This document shows, piece by piece, positions 12,661-23,970 of a stretch of DNA of 64,000 nt (positions are counted from its first letter, which is position 1; each line of letters opens with the position of its first letter). Origin of the DNA: Burkholderiales bacterium (GTDB lineage: Bacteria; Pseudomonadota; Gammaproteobacteria; Burkholderiales; Burkholderiaceae_C). Location of the stretch: NCBI GenBank assembly GCA_016000265.1, contig JAECRL010000002.1, positions 62,001-126,000 on the forward strand, in the 5' to 3' direction. Made by a program: the position numbers and the translations under genes. The notes beneath the pieces are model-generated. The model was not told where the DNA came from and ran no database searches. It was given only the letters and a program-made list of their open reading frames with translations.

Positions 12661-13203
12661 TCAGTGCTTGTGTTCGCCGTGGCCTTGCCCGTGATCGTGA
12701 TCGTGACCCGATCCGCCCGCGGCGTCGGCCTTCGCAGCGGGGGCCTGCTGTCGCACCGGCACCTGCAGATCCACCGTGCGCTGCTTGCGCTGCGCGTCTT
12801 CCACCACCAGCGTCACCGGCACCGTGCTGCCCGAGGGCAGGGCTTGCTTGAGCCCCATGAGCATGACGTGGTACGAGCCCGGCTTGAGCGCCACCGCCGT
12901 GCCCGCCGGCAGCGGCAGGCGGGGCACGGCGCGCATGCGCATCACGTCGCCGTCCATCTTCATCTCGTGGACCTCGACGGTGCCGGCCACCGGCGAGCGC
13001 GCGCCCACCAGCGTGCCGCCTTGCGGCGCGGTCAGCGTGGCGAACATGCCGGTGGCCTGCTGGCCCTTGACCGTGGCGCGCACCCAGGGGCCTTGCACCT
13101 CCAGCGGCGACGTGGCCTGAGCCTGCGCGGATGAGGAGCCCAGGCCGAGGGCCAGGGCCAGGATGGCGGAGAGGCGGCGAACGTCGGGGCGTGTCAATCG
13201 CAT
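12661..13203 (-). CDS. PCu(A)C family periplasmic copper chaperone with His-rich tail
   Basis: Periplasmic copper carrier that, in known members, delivers Cu(I) to the CuA or CuB site of cytochrome oxidase. Starting at the ATG at 13203 it is 180 residues, with a signal peptide at about 1-30 (LGSSSAQAQA). The family motif H-x10-M-x21-H-x-M is exact: H79, M90, H112, M114. The C-terminus (about 165-180) is His/Asp/Gly-rich (GHDHDHGQGHGEHKH), which could add a second metal site. A longer form from 13239 is possible but less likely because it adds a hydrophilic leader before the signal. It converges on the receptor gene and is divergent from kefF. Confidence 0.9.
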   Translation of the reverse strand: MRLTRPDVRRLSAILALALGLGSSSAQAQATSPLEVQGPWVRATVKGQQATGMFATLTAPQGGTLVGARSPVAGTVEVHEMKMDGDVMRMRAVPRLPLPAGTAVALKPGSYHVMLMGLKQALPSGSTVPVTLVVEDAQRKQRTVDLQVPVRQQAPAAKADAAGGSGHDHDHGQGHGEHKH

Positions 13204-13260
13204 GGCGCGTGATCCTTCGGTTGAATCGGTGTCGGTCATTGTCCACCTTCACAATGCCGC

Positions 13261-13920
13261 ATGCCCGACCCGAACGCCTCCCCCTCGCGCGGCCCCTCCC
13301 GCAACCCCTCTCGCGTCCTCGTGATCGCCGCCCACCCCGACCTGCGCCTGTCCCGCGTCAACCAGGCCCTGATGGACGCGGCGGCCCGCCAGCCCCACGT
13401 GGAGGTGCTCGACCTGTACGCGCGCTACCCCGACTACGTCATCGACGTGGCCGCCGAGCAGGCGCGCCTGGAGCGGGTCGACCTCATCGTGTGGCAGCAC
13501 CCCATCCACTGGTACGCCATGCCACCCTTGATGAAGCTGTGGCTCGACGAGGTCTTCACCATGGGCTGGGCCTGCGGGCCGGGCGGCGACCGCCTGCGCG
13601 GCAAGCACCTGTGGCTGGTGGCCTCGACCGGGGGCACCGAAGCGGCCTACCACCCGCAGGGGCACAACCGGTATTTCTTCGACGCCTTCCTGCCGCCTTA
13701 CGAACAGACCGCCGCCCTGTGCGGCTTGCGCTTTTTGCCGCCGCTGGTGCTGCATGGCGCGCACCAGGTCAGCGAGACCGAGTTGAGCGCGCACGTGCAG
13801 GCCTTTGCCCAGCGCCTGGGCAGCCACCCCGACTGGCCCGAGCTGGCCGAGCCCAGTGACTGCCCGCGCTGCGAGGTGCCCGCCGACCAGCGCCCGCCCA
13901 CCGAGCCCCGCCGGCCCTGA
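13261..13920 (+). CDS. kefF: KefF-like NAD(P)H-dependent flavin oxidoreductase
   Basis: Flavodoxin-fold quinone reductase (219 residues) of the KefF/MdaB group. Known KefF is a cytoplasmic protein that binds the KefC antiporter and is required for its full activity while also reducing quinones. The sequence opens with a flavodoxin-like VLVIAAHPDLRLSRVNQAL and contains WQHPIHWYAMPPLMKLWLDE, characteristic of this family. The last 25 residues (EPSDCPRCEVPADQ) form a Cys-containing tail beyond the usual domain. kefC follows 9 bases downstream, which supports the assignment. Confidence 0.9.
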   Translation: MPDPNASPSRGPSRNPSRVLVIAAHPDLRLSRVNQALMDAAARQPHVEVLDLYARYPDYVIDVAAEQARLERVDLIVWQHPIHWYAMPPLMKLWLDEVFTMGWACGPGGDRLRGKHLWLVASTGGTEAAYHPQGHNRYFFDAFLPPYEQTAALCGLRFLPPLVLHGAHQVSETELSAHVQAFAQRLGSHPDWPELAEPSDCPRCEVPADQRPPTEPRRP

Positions 13921-13929
13921 GGAGCCCCC

Positions 13930-15753
13930 ATGGAACACAGCAACTGGTTGCAGGCCGCGCTCGTCTACCTGGGGGCCGCCGTCATCGCCGTGCCGCTGGC
14001 CAAGCGCTTCGGCCTGGGCTCGATCATCGGCTACCTGGCCGCGGGCATCGCCATCGGGCCGTTCGGCCTGGGCCTGGTCAGCGACACGCAGTCCATCCTG
14101 CACATCGCCGAGTTCGGCGTGGTGCTCATGCTCTTCCTCATCGGGCTGGAGCTGGAGCCGCCGCGCCTGTGGGCCCTGCGCCGCCCCATCTTCGGCTGGG
14201 GCACGGCGCAGCTGCTGGGATGCGCGGTGGCCCTGGCGGGCGTGGGCGTGATGCTGGGGGCGCCGGGCCCCATGGCCTTGATCGCCGCATTGGGCCTGGC
14301 CCTGTCGTCCACCGCGGTGGCCCTGCAGGTCATGCAGGAGCGCCACCTGCTGCCCACGCCGGGCGGGCAGGCGGGCTTCGCCATCTTGCTGTTCCAGGAC
14401 GTGGCCGCCATCCCCATCCTGGCCATCATCCCTTTGCTGGGCACGCGCGTGCAGTCGGGCGGCCAGCCCTGGCTGGAGGCGGCCAAGGCGGTGGCCGTCA
14501 TCGTCGGCATCATCGTGGTGGGCCGGCTGCTGCTGCGCCACGCGCTGCGCTGGATCGCGCGCAGCCGCTCCACCGAGATCTTCACCGCGGCCTCGCTGGC
14601 CCTGGTGGTGGGCATCGCCAGCCTGATGCAGGCCGTGGGCCTGTCGATGGCGCTGGGCGCCTTCTTGGGCGGCGTGCTGCTGGCCGAGAGCGAGTACAAG
14701 CGCGAGCTGGAGACCGACGTCGAGCCCTTCAAGGGCCTGCTGCTGGGCCTGTTCTTCATGGCCGTGGGCATGTCCATGGACTTCGACGCGCTGTGGGCCG
14801 ACTGGGCCCTGGTGCTGGGCCTGCTGGCCGGCTTCCTGGTCCTCAAGGGCGCGGTGTTGTGGGCGCTGGCCACCGCCGTGAAGGTGCCGCTGGCCGAGCG
14901 GCCCGTGCTGGTGCTGCTGCTCGCGCAAGGCGGTGAGTTCGCCTTCGTCGTGTTCCAGCAGGCCGAGGCCGCGCAGATCCTGTCGCCGCGCCACAGCGTG
15001 CTGCTGGTGGGCACGGTGGCGCTGTCCATGCTGGTCACGCCCTTGCTGTTGGTGGCGGTCGACCGCTTCGTGTTGCCGCGCTTCGCCCGCCTCGCCCAGG
15101 CGGCGTCCGCCGGCTCAGCACACGCCCTGGCCGAGCCGCAAGAGGCGCCGGTCATCATCGCGGGCTTCGGTCGATACGGGCAGGTGGTGGGGCGACTGCT
15201 GTACGCCAACGGCCTGAAGGCCACGGTGCTGGACCACGACGCCGAACAGGTCGAGCTGTTGCGCAAATTCGGTTTTCGGGTGCATTACGGCGACGCCACG
15301 CGCCTGGACCTGCTGCGCCTGGCCGGGGCCGCGCACGCGCGGGTGCTGGTGCTGGCCATCGACGACGTCGAGCAAAGCCTGCGCCTGGCCGAGGTGGTGC
15401 GCGAGCACTTCCCGCAGGTCAAGCTGGTGGCGCGCGCCCGCAACGTGCAGCACTACTACGCGCTGCGCGACCGCGGCGTGGACCTCATCGAGCGCGAGAC
15501 GCTGGACGCGGCCCTCATGAGCGGGCGCAGCGTGCTGACCGAGCTGGGCTGGCACCCGCACCACGCGCGGAAGATGGCGCAGCGCTTTCGCCGCCACCTC
15601 GTCGAGCAGGTCGAGCGCATGCACCCCCACCACCGCGACGAAGAGGCCCTGGTGTCCATGGCCAAGCAGGGCCGACAGCAACTCGAGGAGCTGTTCGCGC
15701 AGGAGCGCGAGACCCTGTCGAGCCAGCGTGAACGCGGCTGGGATGGCGCCTAG
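13930..15753 (+). CDS. kefC: KefC-type monovalent cation:proton antiporter (CPA2) with TrkA-N domain
   Basis: Glutathione-regulated potassium efflux antiporter, 607 residues, close to the family length. The N-terminal part (about 1-385) is a multi-helix Na+/H+ exchanger domain (FGLGSIIGYLAAGIAIGPFGL, LFQDVAAIPILAIIPLL). The C-terminal part (about 400-520) is a RCK/TrkA-N nucleotide-binding domain (VIIAGFGRYGQVVGRLL, ATVLDHDAEQVELLRKFG). It is paired with kefF. Such systems protect against electrophiles by acidifying the cytoplasm. Its stop shares the palindrome CTAG (15750-15753) with the stop of the convergent AraC gene. Confidence 0.93.
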   Translation: MEHSNWLQAALVYLGAAVIAVPLAKRFGLGSIIGYLAAGIAIGPFGLGLVSDTQSILHIAEFGVVLMLFLIGLELEPPRLWALRRPIFGWGTAQLLGCAVALAGVGVMLGAPGPMALIAALGLALSSTAVALQVMQERHLLPTPGGQAGFAILLFQDVAAIPILAIIPLLGTRVQSGGQPWLEAAKAVAVIVGIIVVGRLLLRHALRWIARSRSTEIFTAASLALVVGIASLMQAVGLSMALGAFLGGVLLAESEYKRELETDVEPFKGLLLGLFFMAVGMSMDFDALWADWALVLGLLAGFLVLKGAVLWALATAVKVPLAERPVLVLLLAQGGEFAFVVFQQAEAAQILSPRHSVLLVGTVALSMLVTPLLLVAVDRFVLPRFARLAQAASAGSAHALAEPQEAPVIIAGFGRYGQVVGRLLYANGLKATVLDHDAEQVELLRKFGFRVHYGDATRLDLLRLAGAAHARVLVLAIDDVEQSLRLAEVVREHFPQVKLVARARNVQHYYALRDRGVDLIERETLDAALMSGRSVLTELGWHPHHARKMAQRFRRHLVEQVERMHPHHRDEEALVSMAKQGRQQLEELFAQERETLSSQRERGWDGA

Positions 15754-16844
15754 CTGAGCCCGTCCGAGTCGGGGGCGTCGAGGTGGTTGCGCCAGGCCCG
15801 GGGGGAGGCGCCGCTCCAGCGCTTGAACGCGCGGGTGAAGGCGCTGACCTCGGCGAAGCCCAGCAAGAACGCCACCTCGCTGACCGAGTGCTGTCCCCCG
15901 CGCAGGAGCCCCAGCGCCAGGCGGTGCCGGGTCGCGTGGAGCACCTCGCGGAAGGTGGTCTGCTCCTCGGCCAGGCGACGCTGGAAGCTGCGCGGGGTCA
16001 GGCCCAGGCGCGCGCACACGTCTTTTTGTTTGGGCTCGCCGCTGGGCAGCAGGTCCCTCAAGACGGTGGTGAGCTGCGTCGTCAGGTTGACGGCGCTGTG
16101 CCAGTGCGCCTGGTGTCGCTCGACGGCGGCCTCGCTGGCTCGCGCGACCTCCGGGTTGGCGAAGGCCAGGGGGCGCGACAGCGTGGCGTGGTCGAGCAGC
16201 ACGGCGTTGTCCTCGCAGTTGTAGACCGGCTTGCAGCCCAACAGCTTTTCATAGCGATCCGGCGACTGCGGGCGAGGGCGTTGCAGACGCAGCTCCAGCG
16301 CGGCGAAGTCCCGCCCGTAGAGCCCACGCGAGCCCCGCACCACGCTGACCATGGCGTAGTCGAGCAGGCTCCAGGCGGTGCGGGCGTCGACCTCGGCCAG
16401 CAGGCGCTGGTCGCCGCTGATGGCCAGGCGGCCCACCCCGGCGGTGTCGACCGAGAAGGTGACCTCGCAGGCGTCGGTGACCACGTGGGCGTAGCGCGCC
16501 ACGCGCGTGTACATCTGCCCCAGGTTTTCCGAGGCCATGAAGGCATAGCCGAGCGCGTTGAGCGTGCGCGGCGCCGAGTCCAGGGCCACGTCCACACCCA
16601 GCAGCTCGTCGTCGACGGCCTGCATGGCGAGCTGCCAGAAGGCCAGGCCCCGCGCCGCGGGTTGGCGCGACATCGGGTCGGGGCGGGTGTGGAGGTCGAG
16701 GCCGGCGGCGCGAACCAGGGCGTCGGCGTCGATGCCGCGACGCTCGACCGCTCGCTTGCCGGCCAGCACCCAGGACATCAGGGCCGAGGCGTCGGAGTCG
16801 GGGGTGGGGCGGGGCTTGGGCTTGGCCGGGGCAATTCGAGGCAT
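15750..16844 (-). CDS. AraC family transcriptional regulator (arabinose-binding-like N-domain)
   Basis: DNA-binding regulator of 364 residues if translated from the ATG at 16844; another ATG at 16886 would add 14 residues, and neither has a clear ribosome site. Residues about 25-210 are the AraC-binding-like domain found in OruR/ArgR-type regulators. The C-terminal 100 residues carry two helix-turn-helix units (KQKDVCARLGLTPRSFQRRL and SVSEVAFLLGFAEVSAFTRAFKRWSG). It is transcribed divergently from the 2TM/MipA genes and convergently with kefC, so the target is more likely on the divergent side. The effector is unknown. Confidence 0.85.
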   Translation of the reverse strand: MPRIAPAKPKPRPTPDSDASALMSWVLAGKRAVERRGIDADALVRAAGLDLHTRPDPMSRQPAARGLAFWQLAMQAVDDELLGVDVALDSAPRTLNALGYAFMASENLGQMYTRVARYAHVVTDACEVTFSVDTAGVGRLAISGDQRLLAEVDARTAWSLLDYAMVSVVRGSRGLYGRDFAALELRLQRPRPQSPDRYEKLLGCKPVYNCEDNAVLLDHATLSRPLAFANPEVARASEAAVERHQAHWHSAVNLTTQLTTVLRDLLPSGEPKQKDVCARLGLTPRSFQRRLAEEQTTFREVLHATRHRLALGLLRGGQHSVSEVAFLLGFAEVSAFTRAFKRWSGASPRAWRNHLDAPDSDGLS

Positions 16845-16955
16845 GGGGGGCGGGCTCGGCGCATCGGGACAACTCGACTGGCGCATCGGGGCAAGTCTTG
16901 GCGGTTGGCGCCGCGGATCATAACGGCTTGTGTTCAACCGTTTGTGAAGTCCCCC

Positions 16956-17165
16956 ATGGCCGCCCAGCGCAACCTGCTCCAGCTCAGCTTTGTCATCCAC
17001 GCCGTCGTGTACGCGGTGGTCGTCGGTGGCTTGCAGTACATCAACCACGCCACGTCGTCGTCGTTCAACTGGGCGGTCATCGTGGCCTGGGCCTGGGGCA
17101 TCGGCCTGGCGGCCCACGGGGCGGTCTGGCTGATGCTGCGCCGTGGCCCCTCGCGAGCCACCTGA
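16956..17165 (+). CDS. Small 2TM-domain membrane protein
   Basis: A 69-residue protein that is almost entirely two hydrophobic helices (LLQLSFVIHAVVYAVVVGGL and NWAVIVAWAWGIGLAAHGAV) with a basic C-terminus. It matches the 2TM domain family, which occurs alone or fused to kinases and LytTR regulators; no function is established. The ATG at 16956 gives a compact protein. It is divergent from the AraC-type regulator and 125 bases before the mipA-like gene. Confidence 0.7.
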   Translation: MAAQRNLLQLSFVIHAVVYAVVVGGLQYINHATSSSFNWAVIVAWAWGIGLAAHGAVWLMLRRGPSRAT

Positions 17166-17290
17166 GGCCCTGGGGCGACTCGAATCGTGTTCCACTGAGG
17201 CCTGCCCTGGGTTGGACCGGGCGGCCTGCAGGGCGTCGCCCGCATGGCTCCGCGGTCCGTTTGTTCACCTCGCCGACGCCCCGTTTTGCC

Positions 17291-18142
17291 ATGAAACCGT
17301 TGTTTGCCTCCCTCCGTTTCAGCCCGCTCATGGCGGCCCTGATGCTCGCTGCGCCGTTGGCCCGGGCCCAGTCCGGCGACGAAGACGGCGCCCGGCAGCC
17401 GCTGTGGGAGGTGGGCGCGGTGGCGCTGGGCGTGTCTCAGCAGGCCTACCCGGGCTCGGATCAGCGCATCCGCCGCGGCCTGGCGCTGCCCTATTTCATC
17501 TACCGCGGCAAGGTGCTGCGCGCCGACCGCGACACGGCGGGCCTGCGCGCCATCAAGACCGAGACCTTCGAGCTCGACGTGGGCTTTGCCGCCTCGTTCG
17601 GCTCCCGCTCCGACGAGATCGAGGCCCGTCGGGGCATGCCCGACCTGGGCACCCTGGTGGAGTTCGGCCCGCGCCTGCGCTGGAACCTGGGCGAGGGCCC
17701 CGGCGGTGGCAGCTGGCGTGCGGTGCTGCCCCTGCGTGGCGTGTTCGACCTCAGCGACCGCGGCGCCCACCGCGGCATGGCGCTGGAGCCGGAGCTGCAG
17801 TTCCAGCGTCGCAGCGACTCGGGCTGGAACTACTCGGCCAGCATCGGCGCCATCATCGCGGACCAGCGCCTGGCCAGCACCTTCTACGAAGTTCGCCCCG
17901 AGTTCGCCCGCACCGGCCGTCCTGCGTATGAGGCCGACGCCGGCCTGGTGGCCTGGCGCCTGGGCGCCTCCCTGGGGCGCAAGCTCACGCCCGACTGGCG
18001 CGTCTTCGGCTTCGCCCGAATCGACACCGTCTCGGGTGCGGCCAACCAGGACAGCCCGCTGGTGCGCCGCAACACCGGGGCCACGGCGGGCGTGGGCGTG
18101 GCCTACACCTGGTTGCGCTCCGAGGCGATGTCGCAGGACTGA
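17291..18142 (+). CDS. MipA/OmpV family outer-membrane protein
   Basis: A 283-residue outer-membrane beta-barrel protein. The signal peptide (about 1-26) ends in LARAQ. The mature part has the family hallmarks near the N-terminus (GVSQQAYPGSDQRIRRGLALPYFIYRG) and amphipathic strands to the end (AGVGVAYTWL). E. coli MipA scaffolds MltA and PBP1B; OmpV-like members are general outer-membrane proteins. The final Phe typical of barrels is lacking, as it ends in SEAMSQD. There is no ligand information. Confidence 0.85.
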   Translation: MKPLFASLRFSPLMAALMLAAPLARAQSGDEDGARQPLWEVGAVALGVSQQAYPGSDQRIRRGLALPYFIYRGKVLRADRDTAGLRAIKTETFELDVGFAASFGSRSDEIEARRGMPDLGTLVEFGPRLRWNLGEGPGGGSWRAVLPLRGVFDLSDRGAHRGMALEPELQFQRRSDSGWNYSASIGAIIADQRLASTFYEVRPEFARTGRPAYEADAGLVAWRLGASLGRKLTPDWRVFGFARIDTVSGAANQDSPLVRRNTGATAGVGVAYTWLRSEAMSQD

Positions 18143-18159
18143 GCGGGGCCACGTCGCGG

Positions 18160-18906
18160 TCAACGCCCCCCGCGCAGCCTCCGCATGTCATCCCAGGTGG
18201 GCACCAGCGCCAGCGCGGCCAGCATCAGGGCCAGCGGCACCGTGGACACGTAGCCCACGAACTTGAAGCCGTAAGCGCCCACCACGCCGCCCAGCGTGAA
18301 GGCCAGCAGCAGCCCGCCCAGCACGGTGATGCGATCCAGGCTGGCGCGCACGGGCGGCTGCTGCGCATCGCGATTCCAGTACAGCGCCTTGCCCAGCTCG
18401 ATGCCCAGGTCGGTGACGATGCCGGTCATGTGCGTGGTGCGGATCACCGAATTCGACAGCTTGGTCACCACCGCGTTCTGCAACCCCATGATGAAGCACA
18501 GCAGCACCACGGTGAAGGGCACCAGCAGGCCCTCGAACTCTGACAGGCGCGAGCCCATCAAACCGAAGCACAGGATCAGCGCCGCCTCCAGCATCAGCGG
18601 CAGCGCGAACTCGCTGCTGAGCTGACGTCGCCGCGCGAAGTTCACCATCACGGCGCAGCAGATGGCGCCGGCCAGGAAGGACAGCACGCCCACGATGGCG
18701 TCAACCACCAGGTCGCGGTGACCCAGGGCCAGGTTGTCGGCCAGCGACGACACCGTGCCCGTGACGTGCGAGGTGTACTGCCTGACCGCCAGGAAGCCGC
18801 CCGCGTTGATGGCCCCGGCGACGAAGGCCAGGGCCCAGCCGAGGTGCCGGTTGGCCTCCACGCTGCGGTGGCGGCCGATGAGGTAGCGGGCGTAGTTGGC
18901 GGGCAT
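18160..18906 (-). CDS. YoaK family (DUF1275) membrane protein
   Basis: A 248-residue inner-membrane protein with about six helices. The start HLGWALAFVAGAINAGGFLAVRQYTSHVTG is the DUF1275 signature, here with glycine-rich helix packing and FMGLQNAVVTKLSNSVIRTTHMTGI in the middle. The biological role is unknown for the family. It is convergent with the mipA-like gene and divergent from the DUF5666 lipoprotein. Confidence 0.88.
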   Translation of the reverse strand: MPANYARYLIGRHRSVEANRHLGWALAFVAGAINAGGFLAVRQYTSHVTGTVSSLADNLALGHRDLVVDAIVGVLSFLAGAICCAVMVNFARRRQLSSEFALPLMLEAALILCFGLMGSRLSEFEGLLVPFTVVLLCFIMGLQNAVVTKLSNSVIRTTHMTGIVTDLGIELGKALYWNRDAQQPPVRASLDRITVLGGLLLAFTLGGVVGAYGFKFVGYVSTVPLALMLAALALVPTWDDMRRLRGGR

Positions 18907-19000
18907 GCAGGGTGAATGTTACGCCGCCCCGCCGCCCTCCCTCTCCTGAAAGTCTTTGTAACCGGCCGGGCCGGGCGGGGGCGTTTCGTGCCAGAATTGA

Positions 19001-19019
19001 AATGTGCAAAACGCACATT
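19001..19019. promoter_or_regulatory. Perfect 7-base inverted repeat upstream of the DUF5666 lipoprotein
   Basis: AATGTGC-AAAAC-GCACATT is a perfect palindrome with a 5-base spacer, 27 bases before the ATG of the lipoprotein gene and inside the 139-base gap to the divergent YoaK gene. It is unusually AT-rich for the window. This geometry fits a dimeric repressor site; the binding protein is unknown. Confidence 0.5.
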
Positions 19020-19045
19020 AACAAGCGGGACCACAAGAGGCACAC

Positions 19046-20578
19046 ATGGCACAAGCAACACGCATCCCCTTCTCGACCTTGACCCTGGTCGCCGCCTCGG
19101 CGCTGGCCCTCACCCTCGCCGCTTGCGGTGGGGGCGGCAGTGGCAGTGGCCCCGCGGTCTCGTCCACCGACGGCACCAGCGGTCCGGCCAGCTACTCCGG
19201 CGCGGTCTCCGGCCTGGGCTCCATCGTGGTCAACGGCGTTCGCTTTTCCACCTCCGGCGCCAACGTGGCCGACCCGGACGACTCCTCGCAGCGCTACCTG
19301 CGCGCCTTCGCGCTGGGCACCACCGTGTCGGTGCAAGGCGTCGTCGACGACAACAGCACCCAGGCCTCGGCGTCCAGCATCACCGTGCACGGCGGGGTGC
19401 GCGGCCAGGTCACCGCGGTCAACACGGGCGTCACGCCCAACACCCTGACGGTGGCGGGCCAGTCCATCGCCGTCAACGCCAGCACCGTCTACGAAGGCCT
19501 CAACGGCGCGACCCTGACGCTGTCTGGCCTGCAGTCGGCGGTGGCCGGCGGCGCGGTCTACGCCGAGGTCTACGTCACGGGCGACGCGGCCAGTGGTTTC
19601 GTCGCCACCCGCGTCGAACTCAAGACCTCGGGCGAGGTGCTCTCCAGCGGGCACGCCATCGTGGGCAAGGTCGTGGCGGGCTCGCTCGACACGGTCAACG
19701 GCCGCTTCGACCTGCTGCTGCGCAACGGCGTCACGCTGACCATCAATTACCCCAACGGCGCGCTGCGTCCGGTGGGGGCCACGCTGAGCGAAGGCGCGCT
19801 GGTGCGCGTGCTGTCTCCCAACAGCACCTCTTCCCTGGTCAACGGCGACACGCTCAACGCCACCAAGGTCATCGTCAAGGGCGAGCGCCTGGCCTCGGGG
19901 CGCGCCAAGTTGCGTGGCGTGGTCTCCGTGATCAACGGCAGCCTGTGGACGCTGGGCGACGTCAGCGTCGACGTGTCCCAGGTCCAGGAGGTCGAGGGCT
20001 TCGCCAACCTGGCCGCGGTCACCGTGGGCGCCGTCGTCAAGGTCAAGGGCCGCTTCGTCAATGGCGTGCTGGTGGCGCGCGAGGTCGAGAGCGAAGACGC
20101 CGAGCGTGTGCGAGACGGCGGCGGGGTCAAGCTCTACGGCGTCGTCACCGCATCCGACAGCGGCGCGCGCACCTTCAGCGTGCAAGGCGTGACGGTGGCG
20201 GTGCCCGCGGGCATCACCGTGCCGTCGGTGGGCAGCTACATCGAGGTGCTGGCGCAGCTCAGCAACGGCGCCTTGACCCTGGTGCGCAGCAGCACGGGCG
20301 ACGACCGCGTGGGCCGGGACTTCGAGGTCTACGGCACGGTGTCCTGCACCCAGGGCAGCGTCGACCTGATGACCACCTTCAACCTGACCTTGCGCAACGG
20401 CACGGCCACCAGCGTCAACGGCCGCAACGCCGTCATCGAGCTGGAAGACAACGTGGACATGACCGTGGCCAACAGCGGCACCCGCACCTGCCTGGTCGAG
20501 GTCAAGGGCACGCCGACGGCGGGCGGCATCACGGCCACGAAGATCGAGGTCAAGTCGCGCAGCGCGTCGGCGAGCTGA
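19046..20578 (+). CDS. DUF5666 repeat lipoprotein
   Basis: A 510-residue predicted lipoprotein with lipobox LAAC (C27) followed by GGGGSGSG. The rest is a series of small beta-rich units of the DUF5666 type (for example GSIVVNGVRFSTS and GAVVKVKGRFVNGVLVAREVE), related to OB-like barrels and repeated about five to six times. Members are common in Burkholderiales and have no assigned biochemical role. It has a GAGG ribosome site before the ATG at 19046, a palindrome upstream and a strong terminator after it, so it is probably monocistronic. Confidence 0.85.
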   Translation: MAQATRIPFSTLTLVAASALALTLAACGGGGSGSGPAVSSTDGTSGPASYSGAVSGLGSIVVNGVRFSTSGANVADPDDSSQRYLRAFALGTTVSVQGVVDDNSTQASASSITVHGGVRGQVTAVNTGVTPNTLTVAGQSIAVNASTVYEGLNGATLTLSGLQSAVAGGAVYAEVYVTGDAASGFVATRVELKTSGEVLSSGHAIVGKVVAGSLDTVNGRFDLLLRNGVTLTINYPNGALRPVGATLSEGALVRVLSPNSTSSLVNGDTLNATKVIVKGERLASGRAKLRGVVSVINGSLWTLGDVSVDVSQVQEVEGFANLAAVTVGAVVKVKGRFVNGVLVAREVESEDAERVRDGGGVKLYGVVTASDSGARTFSVQGVTVAVPAGITVPSVGSYIEVLAQLSNGALTLVRSSTGDDRVGRDFEVYGTVSCTQGSVDLMTTFNLTLRNGTATSVNGRNAVIELEDNVDMTVANSGTRTCLVEVKGTPTAGGITATKIEVKSRSASAS

Positions 20579-20625
20579 TCCACACCGGTCCCTTCCTGAG
20601 CCGGGGCTGCATGGCCCCTTTCACA

Positions 20626-20658
20626 GCGCCCCGGGTGACGTGCCCGGGGCGCTTTTTT
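20626..20658 (+). terminator. Intrinsic terminator after the DUF5666 lipoprotein
   Basis: A perfect 10-base stem (GCGCCCCGGG / CCCGGGGCGC) with a 7-base loop is followed by six T residues at 20653-20658. It ends the lipoprotein transcript about 50 bases after the stop codon. Confidence 0.92.
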
Positions 20659-20694
20659 GCGTGCCGGCCGGGGGTTCTCCGGCATCATGGGGGC

Positions 20695-21366
20695 ATGCGT
20701 GACCTGACCAGCAACCTCCTTCGCGGCCTGCGGGCCCGCCCCAGGTTGACCCTGTCGGCCGCGGCCGGGGCGCTGGTGGCCCTGGTCTTGCCGCACCTGA
20801 TCGACGGGCGCGACGTCACGCACTGGCTGATCGGCTGGAACGTCGGCGTCTGGGCCTACCTCGCGCTGACCGGCGTGATGATGGCGCGCTCCTCCCGCGA
20901 GGACATGCGACGTCGCGCGCTCGACCAGGACGACGGCGCCATCACCATCCTCATGCTGGTTGTCATGGCGGCCCTGGCCAGCCTGGGTGCCATCGTCGCC
21001 GAGCTGGCCGTGGCCCGCTCGGAAGCGGGCCTGACGCGCCACCTGCACGTTGCCCTGGCCGCCTTGACGATCGTGTCCTCCTGGGCCTTCGCCCAGGTCA
21101 TGTTCGCGCTGCACTACGCGCACGACTACTACCAGTCCCGCCACGACGGTCAGCCCGGCGGCCTGATCTTCCCCGACACCCCCCAGCCCGATTACCTCGA
21201 CTTCCTCTACGTCGCCGTCGTCATCGGCACCTCCGCGCAAACGGCCGACGTCGCCTTCGGCAGCCCCGCCATGCGCCGCGTCGGGCTGGTGCACTGCGTG
21301 CTGGCCTTTCTGTTCAACGCGACCCTGCTGGCCCTCATGGTCAACGTGGGCGCCAACCTGATCTGA
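20695..21366 (+). CDS. DUF1345 membrane protein
   Basis: A 223-residue inner-membrane protein with about six helices, matching DUF1345 (FALHYAHDYY, DYLDFLYVAVVIGTSAQTADV, LVHCVLAFLFNATLLALMVN). The motif SAQTADV and the conserved HYAHDYY are typical of the family, whose role is unknown. Its stop is 6 bases before the ATG of the P-type ATPase, so the two are probably co-transcribed and may act in the same ion process. Confidence 0.85.
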   Translation: MRDLTSNLLRGLRARPRLTLSAAAGALVALVLPHLIDGRDVTHWLIGWNVGVWAYLALTGVMMARSSREDMRRRALDQDDGAITILMLVVMAALASLGAIVAELAVARSEAGLTRHLHVALAALTIVSSWAFAQVMFALHYAHDYYQSRHDGQPGGLIFPDTPQPDYLDFLYVAVVIGTSAQTADVAFGSPAMRRVGLVHCVLAFLFNATLLALMVNVGANLI

Positions 21367-21372
21367 GTGGCG

Positions 21373-23963
<2,591 letters not shown>

Positions 23964-23970
<7 letters not shown>

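Noticed and set aside
20626-20658. Possible riboswitch or repeat element at the GC-rich palindrome
   Set aside because: It is a plain intrinsic terminator directly after a coding gene.
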